Shown piece after piece: positions 37,324-45,614 of a stretch of DNA of 64,000 nt (the first letter of the stretch is position 1; each line of letters starts with the position of its first letter). A program made the translations under genes and the position numbers. This DNA comes from Actinocorallia populi (GTDB lineage: Bacteria > Actinomycetota > Actinomycetes > Streptosporangiales > Streptosporangiaceae). The stretch covers positions 248,001 through 312,000 of the forward strand of contig NZ_PVZV01000006.1 in NCBI RefSeq assembly GCF_002995495.1. Direction: 5' to 3'. The notes beneath the pieces were generated by a model. The model was not told the origin of the DNA and did not search any database. It saw only the letters and a program-made list of their open reading frames with translations.

Positions 37324-39942
37324 GTGTCCGAACCCTCCGTCCCGCACGCCGGCCCTCCGGCGTTCGAGCACCACCGTGAACCCCTCGGCGTCGGCGAGGC
37401 CGAACCCCGCCTCTCCTGGACCGTCGCGACCTCGGCGCCCGGCTGGCGGCAGCGCGGCTACGAACTCGAGATCAGCGACGAGAACGGCCGCCCGGTCCAC
37501 GCCACCGGCCTGGTCGAGTCCGGCGACTCCGTCCTCGTCGCGTGGCCCGGCGAACCGCTCGGCTCGCGGCAGCGCCGCGGCGTGCGCGTACGCGTCCACG
37601 GAGACGACGGCTCGACCGGCGACTGGAGCGAGCGCTCCTTCGTCGAGACAGGCCTGCTCGACCCCGGCCAGTGGCACGCCCGTGCAGCCGGGCCGCCCAC
37701 GGAACTGCTGGGGCCGAGCGACGGCCCCGCCGTCCTCCTGCGCCGGGAGTTCACGCTGACCGGCGAGGTCGCCTCGGCACGCCTGTACGTCACCGCCCAC
37801 GGGACGTACGACCTCGAGATCAACGGACGGCCCGTCGGCGACGAGGTCCTCGCCCCCGGCTGGACCAGCTACGGGCACCGCCTGCGCTACCGGACCCACG
37901 ACGTCACCGGGCTGCTGTCGCGGGGCGGCAACGCCATCGGGGCGATGCTCGCCGACGGCTGGTACCGGGGCCGCGTGGGCTTCGAAGGGGGCAGGACCGC
38001 CCTCTACGGCGACCGGACCGCGCTCATCGCCCAGCTGGAGATCACCTACACCGACGGGACGGCCGAACGTCTCGTCACCGACGGGCGGTGGCGGTGCGCA
38101 TCCGGCCCCGTCATCGCCGCGAGCCTCTACGAGGGCGAGAAGTACGACGCGCGCCTGCTGCCCTCCGGCTGGTCCGAGCCCGGCTTCGACGACTCGGGCT
38201 GGAAGGCCGCAGACGAACTCGACCACGACCCGTCGCTCCTGGTCGCCCCCACCGGCCCGCCCGTCCGGCGGGTGGAGACGCTCCGGCCTCAGGCCGTGCT
38301 GACCGGACCCGCGGGGGAGACCATCCTGGACTTCGGGCAGAACATCTCCGGACGGTTGCGCATCCGCGTCCAGGGCCCCGCCGGGCACACGGTGACACTG
38401 CGGCACGCCGAGGTCCTGGAGAAGAACGGCGAGCTGTCGCTGCGGCCGCTGCGCAGCGCCTACTCCGTGGACGCCTACACCCTGTGCGGCGAGGGCGTGG
38501 AGGAATGGGAGCCGCGCTTCACCGTGCACGGCTTCCGCTACGCCGAGGTCGTCGACTGGCCCGGCGACCTGGCCGAGGACGCCGTCGAAGCGGTGGTGTG
38601 CCACACCGACATGCGGCGCACCGGCTGGTTCTCCTGCTCCGACCCGCTGCTCACCAAGCTGCACGAGAACATCGTGTGGAGCATGCGCGGCAACTTCGTG
38701 GACCTGCCCACCGACTGCCCGCAGCGCGACGAACGGCTCGGCTGGACCGGCGACATCCAGGTCTTCGCCCCCGCCGCCGCGTTCCTCTACGACTGCACCG
38801 GCCCGCTCGCCTCCTGGCTGGCCGACCTCGCCGCCGAGCAGGCCGAGATCGGAACGGTCCCGCACTACGTCCCGTGGATCGACCTGGTCTTCCCCGCCAC
38901 ACCCGCCGCCGCGTGGGGCGACGCCGCCGTCCTCGTCCCCTGGACGCTCTACCGGAGCACGGGCGACCTGGGCCTGCTGGCCGCGCAGTACCCGAGCATG
39001 AAGGCGTGGGTGGACCAGATCGCCGAACGCGCGGGCGACGACCACCTGTGGGACGGGGACTTCCAGTTCGGGGACTGGCTCGACCCCACCGCGCCGCCCG
39101 ACCAGCCCGCCAAGTCCCGCACCGATCCCGTGCTCGTCGCCACCGCCTACCACGCCTGGACCACGCGGGTCCTCGCGCGGACGGCGGAGCTGCTCGGGCA
39201 CGAGCGGGACGCCTCCCGCTACGGCGCGCTGGCCGAGGAGGTCCGCGAGGCCTTCCGCGCCGAGTTCGTCACCCCCGCGGGCAGGCTCGCCGCCGACACC
39301 CAGACCGGCTACGCGCTCGCCCTGCACACCGGGATGATCGACGAACCCGGACAGCGCGAACGCGCCGGACGCAGGCTCGCCGAACTCGTGGCCCACGACG
39401 GCCACCTCATCTCGACGGGCTTCGTCGGCACCCCGCTCATCTGCGACGCCCTGGCCTCCACGGGCTCCCTGGAGACCGCCTACCGGCTGCTCCTCCAGCG
39501 CGCATGCCCGTCCTGGCTCTACCCGGTCACCATGGGGGCCACCACCATCTGGGAACGCTGGGACAGCATGCTCCCCGACGGCACGGTCAACCCCGGCGAC
39601 ATGACCTCTTTCAACCACTACGCCCTGGGCGCGGTCGCCGACTTCCTCCACCGGACGGTCGCCGGCCTCGCCCCCGCGGCCCCGGGCCACCGCCGGCTGC
39701 GCATCGCCCCCCGGCCGGGCGGCGGCCTCACCCACGCCTCCGCCGAACACCACACCCCCTACGGTCCCGCCGCCGTCGGCTGGAAGATCGAGGACGGGAC
39801 GTTTATTCTCACCGCGACGGTGCCCCCCGGCACCACCGCCGAGATCGAACTCCCCGGCCGGGAACCCTTCGAGGCCGCCTCCGGCACCCACGTGTACACC
39901 GTGCCGATCCGCGAACAGGCCGGGCGCATCAGCTGCCGGTGA
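37324..39942 (+). CDS. GH78 alpha-L-rhamnosidase
   Basis: 872 residues, a full-length GH78 enzyme with N-terminal beta-domains (lectin-like segment around residues 130-300) and an (alpha/alpha)6 catalytic barrel. The GH78 hallmark DCPQRDERLGWTGD spans residues 464-477, giving acids D464, E470 and D477, and the fourth acid is E744 in TTIWERWD. These correspond to the catalytic set known for GH78. There is no signal peptide, so rhamnosides are cleaved in the cytoplasm after import by the upstream ABC system. The start is GTG 37324 with AAGGAG upstream. Confidence 0.95.
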   Translation: MSEPSVPHAGPPAFEHHREPLGVGEAEPRLSWTVATSAPGWRQRGYELEISDENGRPVHATGLVESGDSVLVAWPGEPLGSRQRRGVRVRVHGDDGSTGDWSERSFVETGLLDPGQWHARAAGPPTELLGPSDGPAVLLRREFTLTGEVASARLYVTAHGTYDLEINGRPVGDEVLAPGWTSYGHRLRYRTHDVTGLLSRGGNAIGAMLADGWYRGRVGFEGGRTALYGDRTALIAQLEITYTDGTAERLVTDGRWRCASGPVIAASLYEGEKYDARLLPSGWSEPGFDDSGWKAADELDHDPSLLVAPTGPPVRRVETLRPQAVLTGPAGETILDFGQNISGRLRIRVQGPAGHTVTLRHAEVLEKNGELSLRPLRSAYSVDAYTLCGEGVEEWEPRFTVHGFRYAEVVDWPGDLAEDAVEAVVCHTDMRRTGWFSCSDPLLTKLHENIVWSMRGNFVDLPTDCPQRDERLGWTGDIQVFAPAAAFLYDCTGPLASWLADLAAEQAEIGTVPHYVPWIDLVFPATPAAAWGDAAVLVPWTLYRSTGDLGLLAAQYPSMKAWVDQIAERAGDDHLWDGDFQFGDWLDPTAPPDQPAKSRTDPVLVATAYHAWTTRVLARTAELLGHERDASRYGALAEEVREAFRAEFVTPAGRLAADTQTGYALALHTGMIDEPGQRERAGRRLAELVAHDGHLISTGFVGTPLICDALASTGSLETAYRLLLQRACPSWLYPVTMGATTIWERWDSMLPDGTVNPGDMTSFNHYALGAVADFLHRTVAGLAPAAPGHRRLRIAPRPGGGLTHASAEHHTPYGPAAVGWKIEDGTFILTATVPPGTTAEIELPGREPFEAASGTHVYTVPIREQAGRISCR

Positions 39943-39945
39943 CCT

Positions 39946-39973
39946 GGTTCGGTTTTCCGAACCCTCGGTTCGG
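39946..39973. repeat. Three alternating GGTTCGG arms (two mutually exclusive hairpins)
   Basis: GGTTCGG (39946-39952), four T, CCGAACC (39957-39963), three bases, GGTTCGG (39967-39973). The middle arm can pair perfectly with either outer arm. It starts 4 bases after the rhamnosidase stop and lies 49 bases before the ABC ATPase gene. It may be a terminator of the rhamnoside operon, an attenuator, or a direct/inverted operator with 21-base phasing for the exporter promoter. Confidence 0.55.
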
Positions 39974-40021
39974 GTGCGGGCACGATCGATCTCCATGCCC
40001 CCGTCCGCCGAGGATGAGGGC

Positions 40022-40780
40022 ATGGCGAAAACAGAGACGGATATCGGGGCGGGGGCCGTCGCCCGGGCGGCGGACCTGCACCGCGAGTACGGGCGCGGCA
40101 CCGCCGCCGTGCGGGCGCTGCGCGGGGTGTCGGCGGCCTTCGCGCCCGGGACGTTCACGGCGGTGATGGGGCCTTCGGGCTCCGGCAAGACGACCCTGCT
40201 GCACTGCCTCGCCGGGATGGACCGGCCCACCCGGGGTTCGGTCTGGTGGGGCGGTACCGAGGTGTCCCGGATGCCGGAGCGGCGGCTGGCGGAACTGCGG
40301 CGCAGCCGGGTCGGGTTCGTGTTCCAGGCGTTCAACCTGATGCCGGCGATGACGGTCGCGCAGAACGTCGAACTCCCCGGGCGGCTGGCCGGGGAGCGGC
40401 CCGGCCGGGAGCGGGTGCTGGACGCGCTCGCCCGGGTGGGGCTGGCCGGACGGGAACGGCACCGGCCGGGCGAGCTGTCCGGCGGCCAGCAGCAGCGGGT
40501 GGCGATCGCACGGGCGCTGGTCTCCCGGCCCGGTGTGCTCTTCGCCGACGAGCCGACCGGCGCGCTCGACCGGGCCACCGGGCACGAGATCCTCGCCCTG
40601 CTGCGCGCCGGCGTGGACGAGGACGGCCGGACCTGCGTGATGGTGACCCACGATCCGGTGGCCGCCGGGTACGCCGACCGGGTGCTGCTGCTCGCCGACG
40701 GCCTGGTGGCGGAGGAGATCGACCGGCCCACCGCCGCGCGGGTCGGCGAACGCCTGAGCCGGCTGGGGGAGGGGGCGTGA
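40022..40780 (+). CDS. ABC transporter ATP-binding protein (LolD/MacB-type)
   Basis: 252 residues. Walker A is GPSGSGKTTLLHCLAGMD, the signature LSGGQQQRVAIARAL and Walker B VLFADEPTGALD, the last being characteristic of MacB/LolD/FtsE-type ATPases. ATG 40022 is preferred; 39974 (GTG) and 39995 (ATG) are in frame but would overlap the hairpin repeats or a weaker site. It pairs with the FtsX-like permease that starts within its stop. Such pairs usually export peptides or antibiotics or sense cell-envelope stress. Confidence 0.92.
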   Translation: MAKTETDIGAGAVARAADLHREYGRGTAAVRALRGVSAAFAPGTFTAVMGPSGSGKTTLLHCLAGMDRPTRGSVWWGGTEVSRMPERRLAELRRSRVGFVFQAFNLMPAMTVAQNVELPGRLAGERPGRERVLDALARVGLAGRERHRPGELSGGQQQRVAIARALVSRPGVLFADEPTGALDRATGHEILALLRAGVDEDGRTCVMVTHDPVAAGYADRVLLLADGLVAEEIDRPTAARVGERLSRLGEGA

Positions 40781-42150
40781 CGGCCTCGATCGCCCTCGGG
40801 CAGATGCGCAGGCGTCCGGCCGCCTTCGCCGGGACGGCGGTCGCGCTCTTCCTCGCCATCGCCACCGTGACGCTGTTCGGCTCGCTGTTCGCCACCGACG
40901 TCGCCACCCCGGCGGCCGTCCGGCAGGCGGTCGCCGGACCCGGACTGATGGTGATCGCCGGAGCCTTCGGCGAGATCGCCGTGCTGATCGCGTTCTTCGT
41001 GGTGGTCAACGCGCTGGGCTTCACGCTGCGCCAGCAGCACCGAGAGCTCGCCCTGCTGCGCACCATCGCGGCGACGCCCCGCCAGGTGCGGCGGCTGGTC
41101 CGCGGCCAGGTCGTCGCGACCACGCTGCTGATGGCCGCGCCGGGCTGGGCCGCCGGTGCGGCGGCGGCCCGCGGCCTCCTCGCCGAACTGCAGCGGCGGG
41201 GGATGGCGGCACCGGGCGTGCGAGTGCCGGGGACACCGGCGCCGATGCTGGTCGCCCTGGCCGCCGCGCTCGCCGTCGGCCTGGCGGCCTCGGCCGTCGC
41301 GACCCGGCGGATCTCCCGGATCGCGCCCGCGGCCGCCCTCACCGCGAGCTCGACCGAGCACGGGCGGACGGGAGCACCGCGCCTTCTCGCCGGGATCGGC
41401 GCGCTGGCGGGCGGCGGCCTGCTGCTGCGGCTGGCCGCGACGCGCCCGGTCGAGCAGCTGGACGAGGCAGGGCAGGCGGCACTGTTCGGTTCGCTGGTCC
41501 TGCTGGTCGCCGTCGCCCTGACGGGACCACTCGCGGCACGCGTCCTGGCGGCCGCGCTGGGCGCGCCGGTACGGGCGCTGGCCCCCGGCACGGGGTGGCT
41601 GGCCGACGCCAACCTGCGCGGGTACGCGCGGCGGCTGTCGTCCGCCGTGGTGCCGGTCGCGCTGCTCGTGGGGCTGGCGGGCACCATGGCGGTCATGACG
41701 CACACCGCCGGGCAAGCCGCGAGCGGGACGGCGACCAGCGTCACCTCCGACACGGACGTCTGGCTGCGCCAGGCCGAGCTGGCGCTGCTGGTCTGCTTCG
41801 CCGCCGTCTCCACCGTCAACACCCTGGTCGCCGTGACCGCCGACCGGCGCCGCGAGTTCGCGTTGTTGCGGCTGCTCGGCGCGACCCGCCCGCAACTGCT
41901 GCGCATGCTGACCGTGGAGGCGGTGCTGACCGCCGCGGTGGGCGTCCTGCTCGGCACGGCGGTCGCGGCCGCGGCCTCGGCGGCGTTCAGCACGGCCGTG
42001 ACCGGCTCCGCGATGCCCCCCGTCCCGCTGGCCGACTGCTGGCGGATCGTCGCGGGCGCAGCGGCACTGACCATCCCGTGCATCCTGGCCACCGGCCTGC
42101 ACACGGCCCGCGGCCCGGCCACGGAACCGGTCAGCGGCGACCGCGGCTGA
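40777..42150 (+). CDS. FtsX-like ABC permease
   Basis: 457 residues starting at GTG 40777 in a GTGA overlap with the ATPase. Two FtsX-type blocks are seen: one around residues 60-190 (FTLRQQHRELALLRTIAATPRQ follows a helix) and one near residues 330-440 (VTADRRREFALLRLLGATRPQ). Each has the conserved loop after the first helix of its domain. The large extracellular region common in BceB-type sensors is absent. With the ATPase, kinase and response regulator next to it, a self-regulated envelope-stress or antimicrobial exporter is inferred. Confidence 0.88.
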   Translation: MTASIALGQMRRRPAAFAGTAVALFLAIATVTLFGSLFATDVATPAAVRQAVAGPGLMVIAGAFGEIAVLIAFFVVVNALGFTLRQQHRELALLRTIAATPRQVRRLVRGQVVATTLLMAAPGWAAGAAAARGLLAELQRRGMAAPGVRVPGTPAPMLVALAAALAVGLAASAVATRRISRIAPAAALTASSTEHGRTGAPRLLAGIGALAGGGLLLRLAATRPVEQLDEAGQAALFGSLVLLVAVALTGPLAARVLAAALGAPVRALAPGTGWLADANLRGYARRLSSAVVPVALLVGLAGTMAVMTHTAGQAASGTATSVTSDTDVWLRQAELALLVCFAAVSTVNTLVAVTADRRREFALLRLLGATRPQLLRMLTVEAVLTAAVGVLLGTAVAAAASAAFSTAVTGSAMPPVPLADCWRIVAGAAALTIPCILATGLHTARGPATEPVSGDRG

Positions 42151-42310
42151 GCGGCACAGTGGGACCGGTGGGCGGTGGTCGTGGCTGAGCGGAGAGGCGG
42201 GTCGGTGGTGATGGCCATGGCTGAGTGGAGCGGCGGGCCGGTGGGCGGTGGTCGTGGGCGGCGGAAGGGAGAGTCGGTTGAGGGGCCGGGGAAAGGCCGT
42301 GGCTGAGCGG
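42145..42310. repeat. Degenerate repeats carrying GGCTGAGCGG
   Basis: GGCTGAGCGG occurs at 42145-42154, 42183-42192 and 42301-42310, and as GGCTGAGTGG at 42219-42228, spaced 38, 36 and 82 bases. A longer 20-base unit is repeated exactly at 42165-42184 and 42238-42257. The first copy contains the permease stop codon and the last contains the preferred GTG start of the kinase gene. The 148-base gap therefore looks like duplicated gene-junction sequence. Confidence 0.6.
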
Positions 42311-43522
42311 CGCCGGTACTTTTCGGTCCGGGGCGGGGAATGGGTCTTCGCCGTCGTCGGGTTGCCGCTCGGGCTGTTCGGCGGCGTCTACGCGCTCGCC
42401 GTCCTGTACGCGGGGGTGCTGCTCTCGCTGACCGTGCTGGGTCTGCCGTTCGTGGTCGCCGCGCTGGTGGGCGCGCGGGGTCTCGGCGGGCTGCACCGGC
42501 GGCTGGCCGGGCGGCTGCTCGGCGAGCGGGTCGAGGCGCCGGCCGTGCCGCCACGGCCGGCGGGCGTGCTCGCCCGCGGCCGTGCCGTGCTGACCGATCC
42601 GGTCGCCTGGCGGACGCTGCTCTACCTGGTGCTGCGGTTGCCGCTCGGCGTGCTCGGGTTCGCCGCCGCGGTGGTGCTTCCCCTCGGCTGCGGCTGGCTG
42701 GTCGGCTTTCCGCTGTGGGGCCGCCTGCTGGAACCGGGACCGCGGCCGGCCACCTGGCTGGACGCCGTCTCCGTCGTCCTGGGCCTGGTGCTGCTGTCCG
42801 CGGTGCCCGGCGCGATCCGGGCGCTGAGCGCGGCGAACCGGCGGCTCGCCCGGCTGCTGCTCGGCCCGGCCCGCGCCCAGCAGCGCGTCCGGGAGCTGGA
42901 GGCCGCCCGCGTCACCCTGCTGGCGGGCAACACCGACCAGCTCCACCGCCTGGAACGCGACCTGCACGACGGCACCCAGGCCCGGCTGGTCGCCCTGGCC
43001 ATCACCCTCTCGCTGGCCGACGACGCGCTCTCTCCCCCCGACGGCGCGGACCTCGAACGGCTGCGTGCCCTGGTGGACCGCGCCCGCGGCCAGATCGACG
43101 ACACCATCACCGAGCTGCGGCGGCTCACCCAGGGCATCAACCCGGTGGCGCTGGACGGCGGCCTCGGCGAGGCGCTGCCGGGCCTCACCGCCACCTCGCC
43201 GGTGCCCACGACCGTCCATCTGGACCTGCGGGAACGCCCGGACCAAGCGGTCGAACGGGCGGTCTACTTCTGCGCCGCCGAGCTGCTCACCAACGTCGCC
43301 AAGCACAGCGGTGCCCGCTCGGCCGAACTCGCGGCGAGCGCCGTCGACGGCCGGGTCCGGCTGACCGTGCGCGACGACGGCCGCGGCGGCGCGGTGCCCG
43401 GCCCCGGCACCGGCCTGATCGGCCTGGCCGAACGGCTCGCGGCGGTGGACGGAGTCCTGCGGGTCCACAGCCCGCCCGGCGGCCCCACGGTGGTCACCGC
43501 CGAACTGCCCACCCGCCTGTGA
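42299..43522 (+). CDS. Two-component sensor histidine kinase (HisKA_3 type)
   Basis: 407 residues. Four or so hydrophobic helices fill the first half with no sizeable extracellular loop. The phospho-accepting histidine is in ERDLHDGTQARLVAL, the N-box is ELLTNVAKHS, and the G-boxes are VRDDGRGG and GTGLIGLAERL. This is the NarX/DesK-like class that partners LuxR-type regulators. GTG 42299 with GGGGAAAGG upstream is chosen; GTG 42248 is possible. The LuxR-type regulator lies tail to tail 7 bases downstream and is the likely partner. Confidence 0.9.
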   Translation: MAERRRYFSVRGGEWVFAVVGLPLGLFGGVYALAVLYAGVLLSLTVLGLPFVVAALVGARGLGGLHRRLAGRLLGERVEAPAVPPRPAGVLARGRAVLTDPVAWRTLLYLVLRLPLGVLGFAAAVVLPLGCGWLVGFPLWGRLLEPGPRPATWLDAVSVVLGLVLLSAVPGAIRALSAANRRLARLLLGPARAQQRVRELEAARVTLLAGNTDQLHRLERDLHDGTQARLVALAITLSLADDALSPPDGADLERLRALVDRARGQIDDTITELRRLTQGINPVALDGGLGEALPGLTATSPVPTTVHLDLRERPDQAVERAVYFCAAELLTNVAKHSGARSAELAASAVDGRVRLTVRDDGRGGAVPGPGTGLIGLAERLAAVDGVLRVHSPPGGPTVVTAELPTRL

Positions 43523-43529
43523 CGGAAGG

Positions 43530-44195
43530 TCAACCGCCGTCCGCCAGATAGGTCAGGACGGCCTTCACCCGCCGGTTGTCGGCATCCGACGCCCGCAGGC
43601 CGAACTTGGTGAACACGGCGGCGACGTGCTTCTCCACCGCACGCTCCGTCACCACCAGCGACGCGGCGATGGAGCGGTTGGAGTGGCCCTGCGCCATCAG
43701 CTCCAGCACCTCGCGCTCGCGCGGCGTCAGGGCGTCCACCCGGCTGCGCCGCTCACCGCGCATCAACCGGGTGACCACCTCCGGGTCGAGCGCCGTGCCC
43801 CCGTCGGCGACCCGGTGCAACGCGTCCACGAACTCGGCGGTCCGGGCGACACGCTCCTTCAGCAGGTACCCGACGCCCGCCGCGCCGCCCGCCAGCAACC
43901 GGGAGGCCCAGACGGTCTCGACGTGCTGCGAGAACACCAGGATGCCGACCTCGGGCGTCCTCGCCCGGATCTCGACGGCGGCACGGATGCCGTCATCGGT
44001 GTGCGTCGGCGGCATCCGGATGTCCACCACGGCCACGTCCGGCCGGTGCTCGGCCACCGCGGCGAGCAGCTCGGCCGCCGTCCCGGCGGTGGCCACCACC
44101 TCGCACCCGCGCGCCCCGAGCAGCTCGACCATCCCGTCCCGCAGCACAACGGAGTCCTCGGCCAGTACCACGCGCAGCCGCCTGTCGATCACCAC
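43530..44195 (-). CDS. LuxR-family (NarL-type) response regulator
   Basis: 221 residues. The receiver domain begins RLRVVLAEDSVVLRDG; the phosphorylated aspartate is in VAVVDIRMPP, and lysine in YLLKERV. The C-terminal HTH is LTPREREVLELMAQGHSN followed by RSIAASLVVTERAVEKHV. Start GTG 44195 places the receiver at the N-terminus; ATG 44234 would add 13 residues. It probably takes phosphate from the adjacent kinase and acts on the ABC exporter promoter. The opposite strand orientation of kinase and regulator is unusual. Confidence 0.9.
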   Translation of the reverse strand: MVIDRRLRVVLAEDSVVLRDGMVELLGARGCEVVATAGTAAELLAAVAEHRPDVAVVDIRMPPTHTDDGIRAAVEIRARTPEVGILVFSQHVETVWASRLLAGGAAGVGYLLKERVARTAEFVDALHRVADGGTALDPEVVTRLMRGERRSRVDALTPREREVLELMAQGHSNRSIAASLVVTERAVEKHVAAVFTKFGLRASDADNRRVKAVLTYLADGG

Positions 44196-44340
44196 GCCAT
44201 TATCGGCCCCCGCCCGGACGCCGAAGCCCGCCATCGGGCCTCGACCCCCGAACGGCGACGTCCCGCGGCATTCCCTCGGCTCGAGAGGCGCTCACACCGG
44301 CCCGATGAGCCTTTCTCGGTCAGAACACTAAGATGCGCGG

Positions 44341-45600
44341 GTGAAATGTCCTGAATGCTTGGCTTTGGTGCAGGCCGATGAGGGTTTTCCCCTCTGGTGC
44401 GCGGCCTGCGAGTGGGGGCTTCCGCAGGCCGAGGCAGACCGGGGCGAGAGCACGGTCACGGCGGCGCGTGGCCGGATCGATCTGGCCCGGATCGGGGCGT
44501 ACACGCTCGCGACGGTGGTGCACACCCTCCCTCTGGGGCTGCTCGCGTCCGCGACCGTTCTGGCCACCGCCGGACGCGGTGTCGTGGCCTACGGGCTGGC
44601 CGCGGTCCTCGCCGTCCTCGCGGTGACGCTCATGCCAAGGCCCGTACGGCTCGACCGCGACGCCGAGATCCTGACACGGGACGACGCTCCGCACCTGTAC
44701 GCCCTGTTCGACGAGGTGACCGCCGAACTCGGAGCCGGGCCGGTGCACGTCATCGCGATCACTCCCGAGTTCAACGCCTCCTCCATGGCGCTCGGCCTGC
44801 GTCGACGGCGGGCCGTGCAGCTCGGCCTGCCGCTGTGGCGGGTCCTCACGCCCGACCAGAAGGTCGCGTTGATCGGACACGAACTGGCTCACGGGGTGAA
44901 CGGCGACTGCCGGCACGGGCTGTACGTCGGTTCGGCCCTGGACGTCCTCACCGGGCTGCACCGTACGCTCGACCCGGACGAGCTTCCCGGCCACGAGGAC
45001 GGCCTCATGTACATGAGCCGCCTGGTGCTCACCCCCCTCCTGTGGCTGTGCCGAGGGGCGGTCTTCCTCCTCCACCGGGGCCTGGACCGGACCACCCTGC
45101 GCTCCGGCCGCCGCGCCGAGCACCACGCCGACGAACTCGCCGCGCGCGTCGCCTCGTCCGAAGCGGTCGCCGGCCTGCTGGAGGCGATGACCGTCCTCGA
45201 GCCGACCGTCGCGTTCACGGTCCGGACCTCGCCGGTGACCCGCTCCCCGCTGCCCCTGTGGGACCGTGTCGACCAGGCCGTCGCGGTCCTGCCCGACGGC
45301 GAACGCGACCGGCGGCTCAGGCTCGCCGCACGAGAGAACACCCAAGTGGACGACACTCATCCCCCGACGCGGCTGCGCACCTCCCACGTTCGCGCCCTGG
45401 CCGCGATCGAGCCGCGCGTGAGGCTCTCACCCGAGACCGCAGACCGGATCGACGCCGAGCTCGCCGCGATCTCCACCCGGATCGAGCGGAACCTCACCGA
45501 GGCCGCCGAAGCCGCCCTCTACCACCGACCGGAGGGAGGAACCCATCCAAGGAAGGCAGGTTCGGATGGCGGCTTCGAGGGGCATTGGCCGCCCGGATGA
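44341..45600 (+). CDS. M48-family metallopeptidase with N-terminal zinc ribbon
   Basis: 419 residues. A small zinc ribbon is formed by C3-x2-C6 and C20-x2-C23. Two membrane helices follow at about residues 50-100. The protease motif is HELAH at residues 180-184, and the third zinc ligand is probably E260 in RAEHHADELAARV. Two further hydrophobic segments (about 220-250) lie between. The layout resembles HtpX/Ste24-like membrane proteases, with the ribbon as an added cytoplasmic domain. It stands alone, divergent from the response regulator, and converges with the monooxygenase gene 14 bases away. A protein quality-control role is inferred. Confidence 0.85.
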   Translation: MKCPECLALVQADEGFPLWCAACEWGLPQAEADRGESTVTAARGRIDLARIGAYTLATVVHTLPLGLLASATVLATAGRGVVAYGLAAVLAVLAVTLMPRPVRLDRDAEILTRDDAPHLYALFDEVTAELGAGPVHVIAITPEFNASSMALGLRRRRAVQLGLPLWRVLTPDQKVALIGHELAHGVNGDCRHGLYVGSALDVLTGLHRTLDPDELPGHEDGLMYMSRLVLTPLLWLCRGAVFLLHRGLDRTTLRSGRRAEHHADELAARVASSEAVAGLLEAMTVLEPTVAFTVRTSPVTRSPLPLWDRVDQAVAVLPDGERDRRLRLAARENTQVDDTHPPTRLRTSHVRALAAIEPRVRLSPETADRIDAELAAISTRIERNLTEAAEAALYHRPEGGTHPRKAGSDGGFEGHWPPG

Positions 45601-45614
45601 GGACGTGGAGGTGC

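Noticed and set aside
36370-42102. A 1910-codon open frame on the minus strand
   Set aside because: It is antisense to the rhamnosidase, permease and exporter genes, has low-complexity R/G/D/H-rich translation with no domains, and is a product of high GC codon bias.
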